A DNA stretch of 64,000 nucleotides from an uncultured Dysgonomonas sp. (GCF_934668725.1 NZ_CAKUOF010000004.1:1-64000); one strand, 5' to 3'. Counted from the first letter of the stretch, positions 33,072 to 41,750 are shown. Notes: generated by a model from the letters alone, not told the origin. A program made the numbers and translations.

Positions 33072-33286
33072 ACTACCATTAATTGATTATCCATTTTTCT
33101 CTTCTCTTCCTGTAATTCGAAATACCGTTCTACTACTTTCTGTACGCTTTCAGGCATTGTCCGCTCACCTTTCAGCATATAATCTACCATACGGTTCGAG
33201 ATATCAATCCCATTTGCACGAAGAGCATCAGCTATCCGACTGACATCACCTCGCTGTTTTTTCTCTAAAAAATCTGCTTTTCCCAT
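33068..33286 (-). CDS. Ner/Cro-like HTH regulator
   Basis: I take the ATG ending at 33286 (MGKADFLEKKQRGDV); upstream ATGs add a Cys/Asn-rich stretch lying in the operator region. The 72-residue protein has RIADALRANGIDISNRMVDYMLKGERTMPESVQKVV, a helix-turn-helix. It is the first gene of the early operon, divergent from the repressor, the place of Mu Ner, which turns down both promoters after induction. Confidence 0.7.
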   Translation of the reverse strand: MGKADFLEKKQRGDVSRIADALRANGIDISNRMVDYMLKGERTMPESVQKVVERYFELQEEKRKMDNQLMVV

Positions 33287-33373
33287 ATTATTATTACATT
33301 TGTTCATATTATTAGAACAAAGATTACACATTTTGGGAAATAAAACAAATTACATTCCAAGTATTTTCACGGT
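33287..33373. promoter_or_regulatory. repressor/early operator-promoter region
   Basis: This divergent gap carries TTTTGGGAA and TTCCAAG about 17 bases apart as imperfect inverted sites, and TATTAGAAC/GATTACAC repeats. On the minus strand AATCTTTG is near the -7 consensus. It should hold the lysis-lysogeny switch between the LexA-type repressor and the Ner-like protein. Exact operators are not resolved. Confidence 0.5.
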
Positions 33374-34105
33374 ATGGGAAATTTAATTGACAAACCCGTT
33401 ATTCTTGATCGCATAAAACAAGCATATAACCTAGCAGGAAACTCTGACTTATCACGTTTTCTGGGCGTGGCTCCCAACACTATAACTAATTGGTATAACA
33501 GGAATAGTATTGACTATGATACTGTTTTCACAAAATGTGAAGGAGTAAACTTAGAGTGGCTCATTACGGGCAAAGGAGAACCAAATAGTGAAAGGACTAC
33601 AAACAGTAAGAACTCGCAATCTATTATATCACAAACTAAAACTGAAAGAAAATTGATACCATTCTTTGATGCAATAGCTGAAGCTGGCACATTATCTGTT
33701 GCTAATATGGATAGCACATATCCGGCAGAAATGGTCGATGCTGGAGACTTCTTTCAAGATGCAACTGCTATAATGCAAGTGCATGGCGATAGTATGTATC
33801 CAACTTATAAATCAGGTTCATTAGTAGCCTTAAAGGAGGTCTATAATAAAAGACTTATTATGTTTGGAGAAGATTATGTTATTGAGACCTCAGAGTACAG
33901 AGTAATCAAAAGAATACAAAAATCAGATGATAAAACATGCTGGCTGGCATGTTCTACTAATACTGAAGTTTGGGAGCAAGGGATTCTGAAAGGAAAGCTT
34001 ATGCACGAGCCTTTTGACGTTCCTATCGATGAAATTAGACGAATATACCTTGTGCTAGGAGAAATACATAGAAAACATAATAATAGGATTATTCATAGTG
34101 TATAA
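33374..34105 (+). CDS. LexA/CI-type self-cleaving phage repressor
   Basis: A 243-residue protein. N-terminal HTH about 20-45 (NSDLSRFLGVAPNTITNWYNR), linker, then an S24 peptidase domain with likely Ala104-Gly105 cleavage site (IAEAGT), catalytic Ser140 in HGDSMYP and Lys179 in YRVIKR. Cleavage upon RecA activation would induce the prophage on DNA damage. Mu's own repressor is different (Clp-degraded), so SOS induction is expected here (inference). It is followed after 9 bases by the MuF-like gene. Confidence 0.9.
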   Translation: MGNLIDKPVILDRIKQAYNLAGNSDLSRFLGVAPNTITNWYNRNSIDYDTVFTKCEGVNLEWLITGKGEPNSERTTNSKNSQSIISQTKTERKLIPFFDAIAEAGTLSVANMDSTYPAEMVDAGDFFQDATAIMQVHGDSMYPTYKSGSLVALKEVYNKRLIMFGEDYVIETSEYRVIKRIQKSDDKTCWLACSTNTEVWEQGILKGKLMHEPFDVPIDEIRRIYLVLGEIHRKHNNRIIHSV

Positions 34106-34114
34106 AAGAGAGGA

Positions 34115-34789
34115 ATGAAGTACTTAACAAGAAAATACATAGCAGATCATCTGGATATAGGTTTCAATGATGACGAAAACAATATTCTTAAAAATAGCTT
34201 GTTTGATGAATCTGGAGATATTCTACCATTTTATAAATTCAAAAAACAATTTCCAGAAAAAGATAAATATGATTTAGCTCAGGAATATAATTGGATATCC
34301 TATATTATTAGACAGGGCTTTTATTTTTGTAGAGAATATAATAAGGTATTCAAGAATCTAGATAATCTAGACCTTTGTATCTATCTATCTCTGGATTGCG
34401 AAGTAGATTGTAACAAGGATATATATAATGCTTTTTCACCATTGAATAATGTATATCTACCTATAGACCATGATTTCTGGACTAAATACTTTCCTCCAAA
34501 CTTTTATGGAGATAAAAGTACTGTTAGAGCTAAATTAGAAAAAAAAGGAATACTTGTAACAGGTTTAGATGAAATTATACTTCCCGAACCTGAATTTAGT
34601 TTCAATTTTCGAGACATCTTTTTTTCAGATAATGAGCCATTTGAGTATCATTATAACGATAGTAATGCTACTTTTGTTGGTGAGAGTATTATAAGTCCTA
34701 ATATTTTCATGAAAGCCTTAAATAACATCTATCATAAACGTACAGGAAATACTGATGACTTAGAGGATCATCTAAAGGATAATAGTTAA
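34115..34789 (+). CDS. MuF-like protein co-transcribed with the repressor
   Basis: This 224-residue protein resembles this phage's MuF head protein by eye. FDESGDILPFYKFKKQF matches NEKGDLRPWHEFRKL; LPIDHDFW...FPPNFYGD (115-132) matches LPIDHPWW...TPPIDWGC (206-223 of MuF); DNEPFEYHYND matches the AEPVLIDKHPY region. Yet ALNNIYHKRTG (201-211) sits at the C-terminus, while ALNNIYRKRGG is near the MuF N-terminus, so the order is permuted. There is no toxin domain. Position in the lysogeny operon suggests superinfection exclusion or interference with capsid assembly; this is inference. Confidence 0.65.
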   Translation: MKYLTRKYIADHLDIGFNDDENNILKNSLFDESGDILPFYKFKKQFPEKDKYDLAQEYNWISYIIRQGFYFCREYNKVFKNLDNLDLCIYLSLDCEVDCNKDIYNAFSPLNNVYLPIDHDFWTKYFPPNFYGDKSTVRAKLEKKGILVTGLDEIILPEPEFSFNFRDIFFSDNEPFEYHYNDSNATFVGESIISPNIFMKALNNIYHKRTGNTDDLEDHLKDNS

Positions 34790-34807
34790 TTATATATATT
34801 TAACTTT

Positions 34808-34876
34808 GTTACACTGTAACACTTTTCTGTAACAAAAAGCGTTACACTAGTGTAACAATTCATGGTTCTATGTAAC
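34808..34876. repeat. array of GTTACA/TGTAAC sites
   Basis: GTTACACTGTAAC (34808-34820) and GTTACACTAGTGTAAC (34841-34856) are perfect palindromes; TGTAAC also occurs at 34828-34833 and 34871-34876. Half sites recur near 18346-18362 and 35554-35559. The array follows the repressor operon toward the prophage left end. Binding sites for a regulator or for the transposase are possible. Confidence 0.65.
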
Positions 34877-34998
34877 ATTTCAGCCTCTTTAAGCTTCGTG
34901 AAATCAGCGAAGACTACCTATAACAAAACTTTTATCTCTGATATGAACAACATTTCTCTTATTTTCTACAACTTCATACATCTGCAATTATAAACTAT

Positions 34999-35006
34999 TA
35001 TATTTG
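34999..35006 (+). promoter_or_regulatory. Bacteroidota -7 element for the 35031 gene
   Basis: TATATTTG matches TAnnTTTG and lies 24 bases before the ATG at 35031, a normal leader length. Confidence 0.65.
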
Positions 35007-35030
35007 CATAATAATAAATTGTTATGCAAT

Positions 35031-35267
35031 ATGAAGATATACGTACTCATACAGCAAAAGCCACTCTCTATAAAGTCATATTCTTCACTCAGGGCTCTAA
35101 TAGAGGACAATGATTTAGCAGCGATTGGTGCCAGCAGATCAAAATTAGAGAAGTTTCCATTCGATCGGTTCAATTACATAAGTAGCCGCTATATAATCGC
35201 TCGTACAGAGCCTAAAACAACTGGAGATGTAAGAAATAAGAACGACAACAATAGCCAGATTCAATAA
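35031..35267 (+). CDS. small conserved-looking Bacteroidota accessory protein
   Basis: I start at ATG 35031 (MKIYVLIQQKPLSIKSYSSL) rather than 35004, which lies within the -7 element. The 78-residue protein ends FNYISSRYIIARTEPKTTGDVRNK, a pattern (xIxRTxxxxTGDVRxK) I associate with small proteins on Bacteroides mobile elements and phages. It may bind DNA. It is expressed from its own promoter in the prophage left-end region, away from lytic genes. Confidence 0.65.
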   Translation: MKIYVLIQQKPLSIKSYSSLRALIEDNDLAAIGASRSKLEKFPFDRFNYISSRYIIARTEPKTTGDVRNKNDNNSQIQ

Positions 35268-35273
35268 TTATAC

Positions 35274-35281
35274 TATCTTTG
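35274..35281 (+). promoter_or_regulatory. Bacteroidota -7 element for the hairpin RNA
   Basis: TATCTTTG in the context TATACTATCTTTGCATTGG, an exact TAnnTTTG element, 7 bases after the stop of the 35031 gene; transcription would begin near 35287. Confidence 0.6.
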
Positions 35282-35286
35282 CATTG

Positions 35287-35352
35287 GTGTATTTGATGAT
35301 GGATATTAGCATCTGTAGCAATGGCGGAATGATTACATTTCGCCATTTGTTT
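35287..35352 (+). ncRNA. candidate short hairpin RNA
   Basis: About 33 bases after the start point, AATGGCGGAATG (35320-35331) pairs with CATTTCGCCATT (35336-35347) around loop ATTA (12 pairs, one G-T), followed by TGTTTTAT, a terminator-like end. A promoter plus early terminator makes a transcript of about 65 nt. A 66-codon frame starting at 35296 overlaps it but lacks protein-like character. In the rest of the 35268-35575 gap I see only scattered GTTAGTCAT-like repeats. Confidence 0.5.
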
Positions 35353-35575
35353 TATCACAGCAAAAGAGGCATGCACAAGCACACCTCAAATACATATCTT
35401 CGCATAATCTTCTCAATTCATATCCACAACTCAGTCAAACTTCGCAATTTTCGCGGTTCAATTAGTCATTTTCAGTCAACGGTTAGTCATTCTTAGTAAT
35501 AAAAATTGCACCTGATTATAGGTCGTTTCTTTATTAATCGCTAATGTATAACGTTTTACGTGTTACATCACTGAT

Positions 35576-35797
35576 TTATGTGTCGCCGTTTGGTTCTATA
35601 CCCCTCAATATAAGTACTGCATGAGCTGTAGCTATAAGTAAGACAATAAAAACATTACTGATAAATTTATGAATATGTGTATAAGGAGATAGAGCTGTAA
35701 TGATACTAGCCAATATTAATACGATGCTCACTCCCAGAATGTACCACAACCAGAAGATGTATTTTTTATATTCTGTCCCATTATGGCTGATAACCAC
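35576..35797 (-). CDS. small two-span membrane protein at the prophage left end
   Basis: A 73-residue protein with two membrane helices (YIFWLWYILGVSIVLILASIITAL and FISNVFIVLLIATAHAVLIL) and a short polar tail. It is transcribed leftward, away from the host gene. A superinfection-exclusion role would fit a lone membrane protein at a phage end but is not shown. It may be the last prophage gene before the junction at about 35.80-35.866 kb. Confidence 0.55.
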   Translation of the reverse strand: MVISHNGTEYKKYIFWLWYILGVSIVLILASIITALSPYTHIHKFISNVFIVLLIATAHAVLILRGIEPNGDT

Positions 35798-35863
35798 TTT
35801 TGAATAATTATAAAGCCTATGGACAGAAAGACTGATATATATAGTTAAGCATACGATTCTTAA

Positions 35864-37198
35864 TGTGTGCTTCGAGATATAAAATATCGAATAATTATTG
35901 CTAATCCGCCCGATAAGTTTTTTGATGGGATAGCCGATAATAGAAATTTTGATAAAGTAAATATAGAAGCTGCGTTATCGGGAAAGACATATACCCAGGC
36001 TTTGACAGTATTGAATACTCAAAAACTGAATTCGCCACAGGTTACAATTCCATATAGGGGAGGTTATCTTCCGATGAGCGGCTTGATAGCTCTGAATACC
36101 ATCAATGACCAGACTACTATAGGTACACCTGCCGACAAAATGCAGCTTACCCGAATGCTAGCTAAAGTAACAGTCGAAAATACTGCTTCCGGTTTTGTTC
36201 TGGATGGATTTACCGTTGTAGGAGCTAAACAGTATGGAAGGTTTATACAAGTTGCTCCGGCTATTGGTTCGGGAAATAAAGTGAATTATTTAGCACAAGC
36301 TCCTGCCGATCCGGTTAGTGGAATCTCCGATGGAAAAGATCCTGTTTATATCTATGAATCTTCTGCCGGGGAAACTTCCGTAATCGTTAAAGGAAAGTAT
36401 AATGGTGTAACTGGTTATTACCGTCTGGTATTTAAATATGCTAACAATACAGAGATGAGTATTGTGCGTAATAAGTGGTATCAGTTTAAAATAAAGGGCG
36501 TAAAAATATTCGGATACAAGACGAAAGAGGAAGCTATGGCAGCACCGCCATCTAATATCATGGCTGAATTGCTGGTTATAGACGAAAACTCTATGGAAAT
36601 AGCTGACAATGGTCTGTATTATTTAGGACTGAGTAATTCTGAATTTATACTACATTCTAGTTCCGTACATACTGGATTGACAGCAGTAACTGTGACCACG
36701 AATGCACCTGCAGGTACACTCTTTAAAGTTGAAGTTACCTCCGAAAATATAGTCGGATCAATGACTGTATCTTCCAATAATATTATACCTAATGGAACCG
36801 TAAAACACATGGATCTCAAGATTAATCTGGACAATCATTTTAGCAGTGGTATATTGAAGATAACAGTAGGAAACTTGATTCGATTTGTGAAAGTAGAACG
36901 AAAGCCAATCATAACTTGGCAAGAGACTATATTAACTTTTAGTCCGGGATATGTAGCAGCAAGAATAGAGAGCCAGGGTAATGTCGGTGAGGGATGGCTG
37001 ACTTTATCTACTGATGGAGTTAAATATGTAGATAGTGAAGTGGTGAGATCGGACAGCCCCGGAATGATTTATCTGAAATTAAAAAAGAATGGCTTAGGAA
37101 GATTGTCTCGTAATGGAGGAATCGTTTACCTGAATCGTAAAGATTCTGAAGGACATCTGAAATTGTATATTCAGCAATATGGTAATCCGGATGTGTAA
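35864..37198 (+). pseudogene. fimbrillin-like adhesin gene lacking its 5' end
   Basis: The frame is open from 35864 and the only early start is a GTG at 35867, giving 444 residues without signal peptide or lipobox. It begins in the middle of a fimbrillin/DUF4906-like domain (YRIIIANPPDKFFDG, then RGGYLPMSGLI and QLTRMLAKVTVENTASGF). The C-terminal part has repeated beta strands (ITWQETILTFSPG, YLNRKDSEGHLKLYIQQYG). The missing N-terminus at the prophage end suggests phage insertion split the gene. The 5' part is not in this window, so an older truncation cannot be excluded. The 175 bases after it hold the promoter region of the antiporter gene. Confidence 0.7.
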
Positions 37199-37373
37199 GT
37201 TTACTATTGGCTTTTTTCATAAAGATACATATCAATGATAAATCCGGATCTTTTACATTTCTTGAAAAAGAAAAGAATGTGCTTATTTATTCTAGAATTT
37301 TTTTAAACATAACGAGATTGTATTTGTTTTATAGAGAAAGTAATATAATTTTTATTAAATAATTTATTTATCT

Positions 37374-38852
37374 ATGGCAAATATTAAACAAACAGTAAAA
37401 TTGGGTGTATTTACGCTGGCGATAATGAACGTTACAGCAGTTGTTTCCTTGCGAGGACTCCCAGCTGAAGCTACGTATGGTCTAAGTTCCGCCTTTTATT
37501 ATCTATTTGCAGCGTTGGTATTCTTAATTCCCACTTCACTGATTGCAGCAGAATTAGCTGCAATGTTTAAAAATAAACAGGGTGGGGTATTTCGTTGGGT
37601 TGGAGAAGCTTATGGCAAAAAATGGGGTTTCCTTGCCATTTGGCTGCAATGGATAGAAAGTACTATCTGGTTTCCTACCGTATTAACATTCGGAGCAGTT
37701 TCTTTAGCATTTATCGGGATGAATTCTGCTCACGATGAAGTTATGGCAAGTAACAAGCTTTACACTTTAATAGTAGTACTTGTTATTTATTGGTCAGCTA
37801 CATTCATATCGTTGAAAGGAATGGGTTGGGTTGGAAAAGTTGCCAAAATAGGAGGTTTAGTCGGTACAATTATACCGGCAGGATTACTCATATTATTAGG
37901 TGTCTATTATTTAGCAACAGGCGGACATTCTAACTTAGACTTTACAGGAAGCTTTATTCCTGAGTTTAATGGCTTAGGAAGCATTGTTTTAGCATCCAGT
38001 ATCTTTCTGTTTTATGCAGGTATGGAGATGGGAGGTATCCATGTTTCGGATATGCAAAACCCGGGCAAAGATTATCCTAAAGCTATATTCATTGGAGCGA
38101 TAATAACAGTATTGATCTTTGTATTAGGTACTTTCTCGCTAGGTGTTATCATTCCCGAAAAAGATATCAATCTGACTCAGAGTTTATTGATCGGATTCGA
38201 TAACTATTTCACTTACATTAGAGCTTCGTGGTTGTCTCCAGTAATTGCAGTAGCTCTGGCTTTTGGAGTATTAGCTGGGGTGTTGACATGGGTTTCCGGT
38301 CCCTCAAAAGGGGTATTTACAGTAGGAAAAGCTGGATATCTACCTCCATTTTTTCAGAAAGCAAATAGCAACGGTGTACAAAAGAACATTCTGTTTGTGC
38401 AAGGAGCTATTGTGTCTATACTCGGATTGCTGTTTGTGGTTATGCCTTCTGTTCAGAGTTTTTATCAAATATTGTCTCAGCTGACTATCTTATTATACTT
38501 GATAATGTATATGTTGATGTTTAGTGCAGCTATTCTATTACGATATAAAATGAAAGATACCGAGCGTCCTTTTAAAATCGGGAAAAAAGGTAATGCCTTG
38601 ATTTGGTTAGTTGGGGGAGTTGGTTTTATAAGCTCATTCATCGCATTTTTGCTAAGTTTTATCAAACCCAGCGAGATGACAAATATAAGTCTGTCTACAT
38701 GGTTAATTGTTCTTGTTATTGGGGCTCTTATTGTAGTTGTAGCACCATTTATTATTTATGCATACCGAAAAGCTTCGTGGAAAGATCCTAATACCGATAT
38801 TGAACCATTCCATTGGGAAGAACAAGCACCTACAACAAATAATAATCAATAG
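37374..38852 (+). CDS. APC-family glutamate/GABA-type antiporter
   Basis: The 492-residue permease has 12 hydrophobic segments and the APC opening (LGVFTLAIMNVTAVVSLRGLPAEA), LIAAELAAMF, GGVFRWVGEAYG and FYAGMEMGGIHVSDMQNPGKDYPKA. With glutaminase and glutamate decarboxylase directly beside it, a GadC-like role is very likely: import of Glu or Gln in exchange for GABA, exporting protons in effect. The cytoplasmic tail is short (HWEEQAPTTNNNQ). Exact substrate remains inferred from context. Confidence 0.85.
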   Translation: MANIKQTVKLGVFTLAIMNVTAVVSLRGLPAEATYGLSSAFYYLFAALVFLIPTSLIAAELAAMFKNKQGGVFRWVGEAYGKKWGFLAIWLQWIESTIWFPTVLTFGAVSLAFIGMNSAHDEVMASNKLYTLIVVLVIYWSATFISLKGMGWVGKVAKIGGLVGTIIPAGLLILLGVYYLATGGHSNLDFTGSFIPEFNGLGSIVLASSIFLFYAGMEMGGIHVSDMQNPGKDYPKAIFIGAIITVLIFVLGTFSLGVIIPEKDINLTQSLLIGFDNYFTYIRASWLSPVIAVALAFGVLAGVLTWVSGPSKGVFTVGKAGYLPPFFQKANSNGVQKNILFVQGAIVSILGLLFVVMPSVQSFYQILSQLTILLYLIMYMLMFSAAILLRYKMKDTERPFKIGKKGNALIWLVGGVGFISSFIAFLLSFIKPSEMTNISLSTWLIVLVIGALIVVVAPFIIYAYRKASWKDPNTDIEPFHWEEQAPTTNNNQ

Positions 38853-38886
38853 AAACAGAGTAAACTTTTGTTTCAGTTTATAAATC

Positions 38887-38931
38887 AAAATGGGTTTTGC
38901 TAAATTAAAATATTCTGGCAAAGCCCGTTTT
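38887..38931 (+). terminator. hairpin between antiporter and glutaminase genes
   Basis: AAAATGGGTTTTGC and GGCAAAGCCCGTTTT pair imperfectly, ending in TTTTGCC. It could limit read-through from the antiporter into glutaminase, which starts 36 bases on. Confidence 0.5.
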
Positions 38932-38966
38932 GCCTAAAAGCATTCACCTTTTAATTGAATTATGAT

Positions 38967-39929
38967 ATGAGTAGAAAAATAACTATCAGCCAAATAAAGG
39001 ATACCGTTCAGCAAGCTTATGAACAAGTAAAGAGCAATACTGAGGGTAAAAATGCCGATTATATTCCTTATTTGGCAAATGTGGATAAAAATTTATTCGG
39101 AATAACCGTTTGTTTACCCGACGGACAAATAATAGAGGTTGGCGACACTTCCTTCCGCTTCGGGATAGAGTCTGTATCGAAAGTTCATACCGCTATACTG
39201 GCTATGCGTCAATATGGAGCCGATAAAGTATTAGATATGATTGGGGCAGATGCTACAGGGCTTCCCTTCAATTCGATTGTAGCTATATTGTTGGAAGCCG
39301 ATCATCCGTCTACCCCTTTGGTTAATGCCGGTGCGATATCAGCATGCAGTATGGTTAAGCCCTTAGGTGATAGCGATGGTAAATGGAAAGCGATAGTAGA
39401 TAATATTACTGACCTGTGTGGAAGTGCTCCGGAACTTATCGATGAACTTTATAAGTCTGAATCGGATACGAATTATAATAACCGGTCGATTGCATGGTTA
39501 CTGAAAAATTATGATAGAATATATGATGATCCCGATATTTCGCTTGATTTATATACTCGTCAGTGTTCACTTGGAGTGACAGCTACACAGCTTGCCGTAA
39601 CCGCAGCAACTATAGCTAATGGAGGAGTTAATCCGATAACAAAAAAAGAAGTGTTCAAAGCTGAACTTTCTCCAAAAATCACATCCATGATTTCGACTGT
39701 GGGATTCTACGAACATACCGGAGATTGGTTGTATAGCTCGGGTATTCCTGCAAAAACAGGTGTTGGAGGAGGTGTTATGGGGGTATTTCCCGGACAATTC
39801 GGAATTTCGGCTTTTGCTCCACCTCTCGATGGATCTGGTAATTCGGTTAAAGCGCAGCTGGCTATCAAATATATTATGAACAAGCTAAATCTGAATATAT
39901 TTAGTGGTGAGAATATAGTTGTAAGTTAA
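38967..39929 (+). CDS. glsA: glutaminase
   Basis: Start ATG at 38967 (MSRKITISQIKDTV). The 320-residue enzyme is a serine-dependent beta-lactamase-fold glutaminase: FRFGIESVSKVHTAILAM carries the SxxK catalytic pair, followed by NAGAISACSMVKP, the YNNRSIAWLLKN segment and GIPAKTGVGGGVMGVFPGQFG. It converts glutamine to glutamate and ammonia; ammonia consumes protons and glutamate feeds the decarboxylase. It lies in the acid resistance cluster with a strong downstream terminator. Confidence 0.95.
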   Translation: MSRKITISQIKDTVQQAYEQVKSNTEGKNADYIPYLANVDKNLFGITVCLPDGQIIEVGDTSFRFGIESVSKVHTAILAMRQYGADKVLDMIGADATGLPFNSIVAILLEADHPSTPLVNAGAISACSMVKPLGDSDGKWKAIVDNITDLCGSAPELIDELYKSESDTNYNNRSIAWLLKNYDRIYDDPDISLDLYTRQCSLGVTATQLAVTAATIANGGVNPITKKEVFKAELSPKITSMISTVGFYEHTGDWLYSSGIPAKTGVGGGVMGVFPGQFGISAFAPPLDGSGNSVKAQLAIKYIMNKLNLNIFSGENIVVS

Positions 39930-39950
39930 AGTGTAGGACTGAAAATAGAT

Positions 39951-39992
39951 AAGGCAGTCCCAAAGTAGCTAGACTCACTTTGGGACTGCCTT
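39951..39992. terminator. strong intrinsic terminator, bidirectional
   Basis: AAGGCAGTCCCAAAGT and ACTTTGGGACTGCCTT form a perfect 16-bp stem with a 10-base loop. It lies between glsA and the convergent decarboxylase gene, then a 119-base gap follows. Confidence 0.85.
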
Positions 39993-40111
39993 ATATCATT
40001 TATAATATGTTGATATATAATTTCTTTGTAGTGTTGTATTATTTATTATAATATAAGCACGCTATCGAAAAGATGACGTGCTTATACTTTTGAAACTTTA
40101 CTTTTATAATA

Positions 40112-41503
40112 TTAATGATGGAAGCTTTGTCCTTCGGACTCTTCCAAACTGTTTGCAGTTGGATGCTTTTTGAAATAATCAATGCTGCGTTTAAGATCCT
40201 CAATAAGAAGTTCAGCCATATCCCGACTAAATCCGTGACGGATTAGAACACGTTGAATTACCATATCCTGACAATTGACAGGAAGAGAATAAGATGCGAT
40301 TTGCCATCCTCTTACACGCATACGATCGGATAGATCATATAAGTTAAATCCCGGATTAATACCTTTTTTCAATACCCAAGCTGCTCCGGGAATTGCCGAT
40401 TTTCCATCATAAAGGAGATCAAATAATCCAAGTTTTTTTACCTCTTCGGCAATGTACATTCCATGTTCCAAACAAGTCTGCTGAATTCTTGCGTACCCCT
40501 CTCTTCCATGACGAAGGAAGTTGTAATATTGTGCAATAATCTGTCCGCCCGGACGTGAGAAGTTGAGAGCAAATGTAGGCATGTTACCACCAAGATAGTT
40601 CACATTGAAAATCAAGCCTTCAGGAAGATCTGATTTCTCGCGCCATACTACCCAGCCTACACCCAGAGGAGACAAACCAAATTTGTGTCCTGATGTATTT
40701 ATTGATTTAACACGAGGAAGTCTGAAGTCCCAAATAATATCTTTTTGAATAAACGGAGCGATAAAACCTCCGCTAGCACCATCCACATGGATAGGAATAT
40801 CCAATCCAGTCTCTTTTTGAAGCTGATCCAAAGCATCGCTGACAGCTTTCACATTTTCATACTGAAGTGTAAATGTAACACCGAATGTAGGTACAACTCC
40901 AATTGTATTTTCATCTACTCTTTTTAATACTTCTTCAGGTGTCATAAGAAGACGACCATGATCCATTGGAATTTGCCTTAACTCTACATCGAAATAACGG
41001 GCAAATTTTTCCCAACATACCTGAACAGGTCCTGTTATCATATTAGGTCTGTCTGTTGGTTTTCCTTCTTTCTGACGTTTTTCACGCCATCTCCATTTCA
41101 TAGCAAGTCCTCCCAACATGGCAGCTTCACTGGACCCTGTAGTTGAACATCCCAATGTAGTTTTACTTTCGGGTGAATTCCATAAATCGGCAAGAATATG
41201 TACACATCTGCTTTCAATTTCGGCTGTCTGAGGATATTCATCCTTATCTATCATGTTTTTATCTACACATTTATCCATGATAAAATGAATATCATCATCT
41301 ACATCTGTTTGGCAGAAAGTGGCTAAATTTTGTTTTGCATTTCCGTCCAATAGTAATTCATCTAATATCAAATCTCTTATTGTTTTGGGATCATTTGATG
41401 TTTCGCTGATTTTAAATTTGGATAAAGGTTTCTCTGAAAAAGACTGGGTGTAGGTATCGTAATAACTTGTATTCTCTTTACCATTAACTTCGTGTAGTGC
41501 CAT
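40112..41503 (-). CDS. gadB: glutamate decarboxylase
   Basis: A 463-residue PLP enzyme with GCSTTGSSEAAMLGGLAMKWRWR, HVDGASGGFIAPF (Asp contacting the cofactor) and INTSGHKFGLSPLGVGWVVWR, where Lys binds PLP. The C-terminus ends ESEGQSFHH with His residues like the pH-sensing tail of GadB. It makes GABA and CO2 from glutamate, using a proton. It converges on glsA; expression may be separate from the antiporter. Confidence 0.95.
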   Translation of the reverse strand: MALHEVNGKENTSYYDTYTQSFSEKPLSKFKISETSNDPKTIRDLILDELLLDGNAKQNLATFCQTDVDDDIHFIMDKCVDKNMIDKDEYPQTAEIESRCVHILADLWNSPESKTTLGCSTTGSSEAAMLGGLAMKWRWREKRQKEGKPTDRPNMITGPVQVCWEKFARYFDVELRQIPMDHGRLLMTPEEVLKRVDENTIGVVPTFGVTFTLQYENVKAVSDALDQLQKETGLDIPIHVDGASGGFIAPFIQKDIIWDFRLPRVKSINTSGHKFGLSPLGVGWVVWREKSDLPEGLIFNVNYLGGNMPTFALNFSRPGGQIIAQYYNFLRHGREGYARIQQTCLEHGMYIAEEVKKLGLFDLLYDGKSAIPGAAWVLKKGINPGFNLYDLSDRMRVRGWQIASYSLPVNCQDMVIQRVLIRHGFSRDMAELLIEDLKRSIDYFKKHPTANSLEESEGQSFHH

Positions 41504-41716
41504 AATAAGTCAAATTTAAATGATTGAAAAAATTAAGGATTATTGTAAGTTAAACAAGCCAGACTTAAAATAGTTTTGAATACAAGAGTTCTTTTTATGT
41601 AATTTGCGATACCATTCATTTATTCAATATTTTTAGTAAAATATCTTCATTGTGTGAGTAGATATAAATATTCAAAATAAGAATATATGTTTACGAATTT
41701 GCGATTTATGATTCAA

Positions 41717-41732
41717 TTCGTATATTTGCGAA
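41717..41732. promoter_or_regulatory. ArsR-type operator over the arsR promoter
   Basis: TTCGTATATTTGCGAA is an interrupted palindrome (TTCG-N8-CGAA) that contains TATATTTG (41721-41728), the -7 element of the arsR promoter, 18 bases before the ATG. A matching site at 42095-42110 sits before the next gene. ArsR binding would block RNA polymerase until arsenite enters. The gap 41504-41716 shows otherwise AT-rich sequence with a related TTTACGAATTTGCGAT near 41690. Confidence 0.7.
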
Positions 41733-41750
41733 CTGTAAATGTAAACAGCT

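Noticed and set aside
35284..35496. 66-70-codon frame over the hairpin RNA
   Set aside because: His/Ser-rich with no protein-like pattern and no ATG near the transcript start except at 35296; the strong hairpin and T-run fit an RNA better.
35840..35866. Exact prophage left terminus and target duplication
   Set aside because: No TG/CA end with a matching 5-bp duplication could be paired with the left side of the window, so I give no att site.
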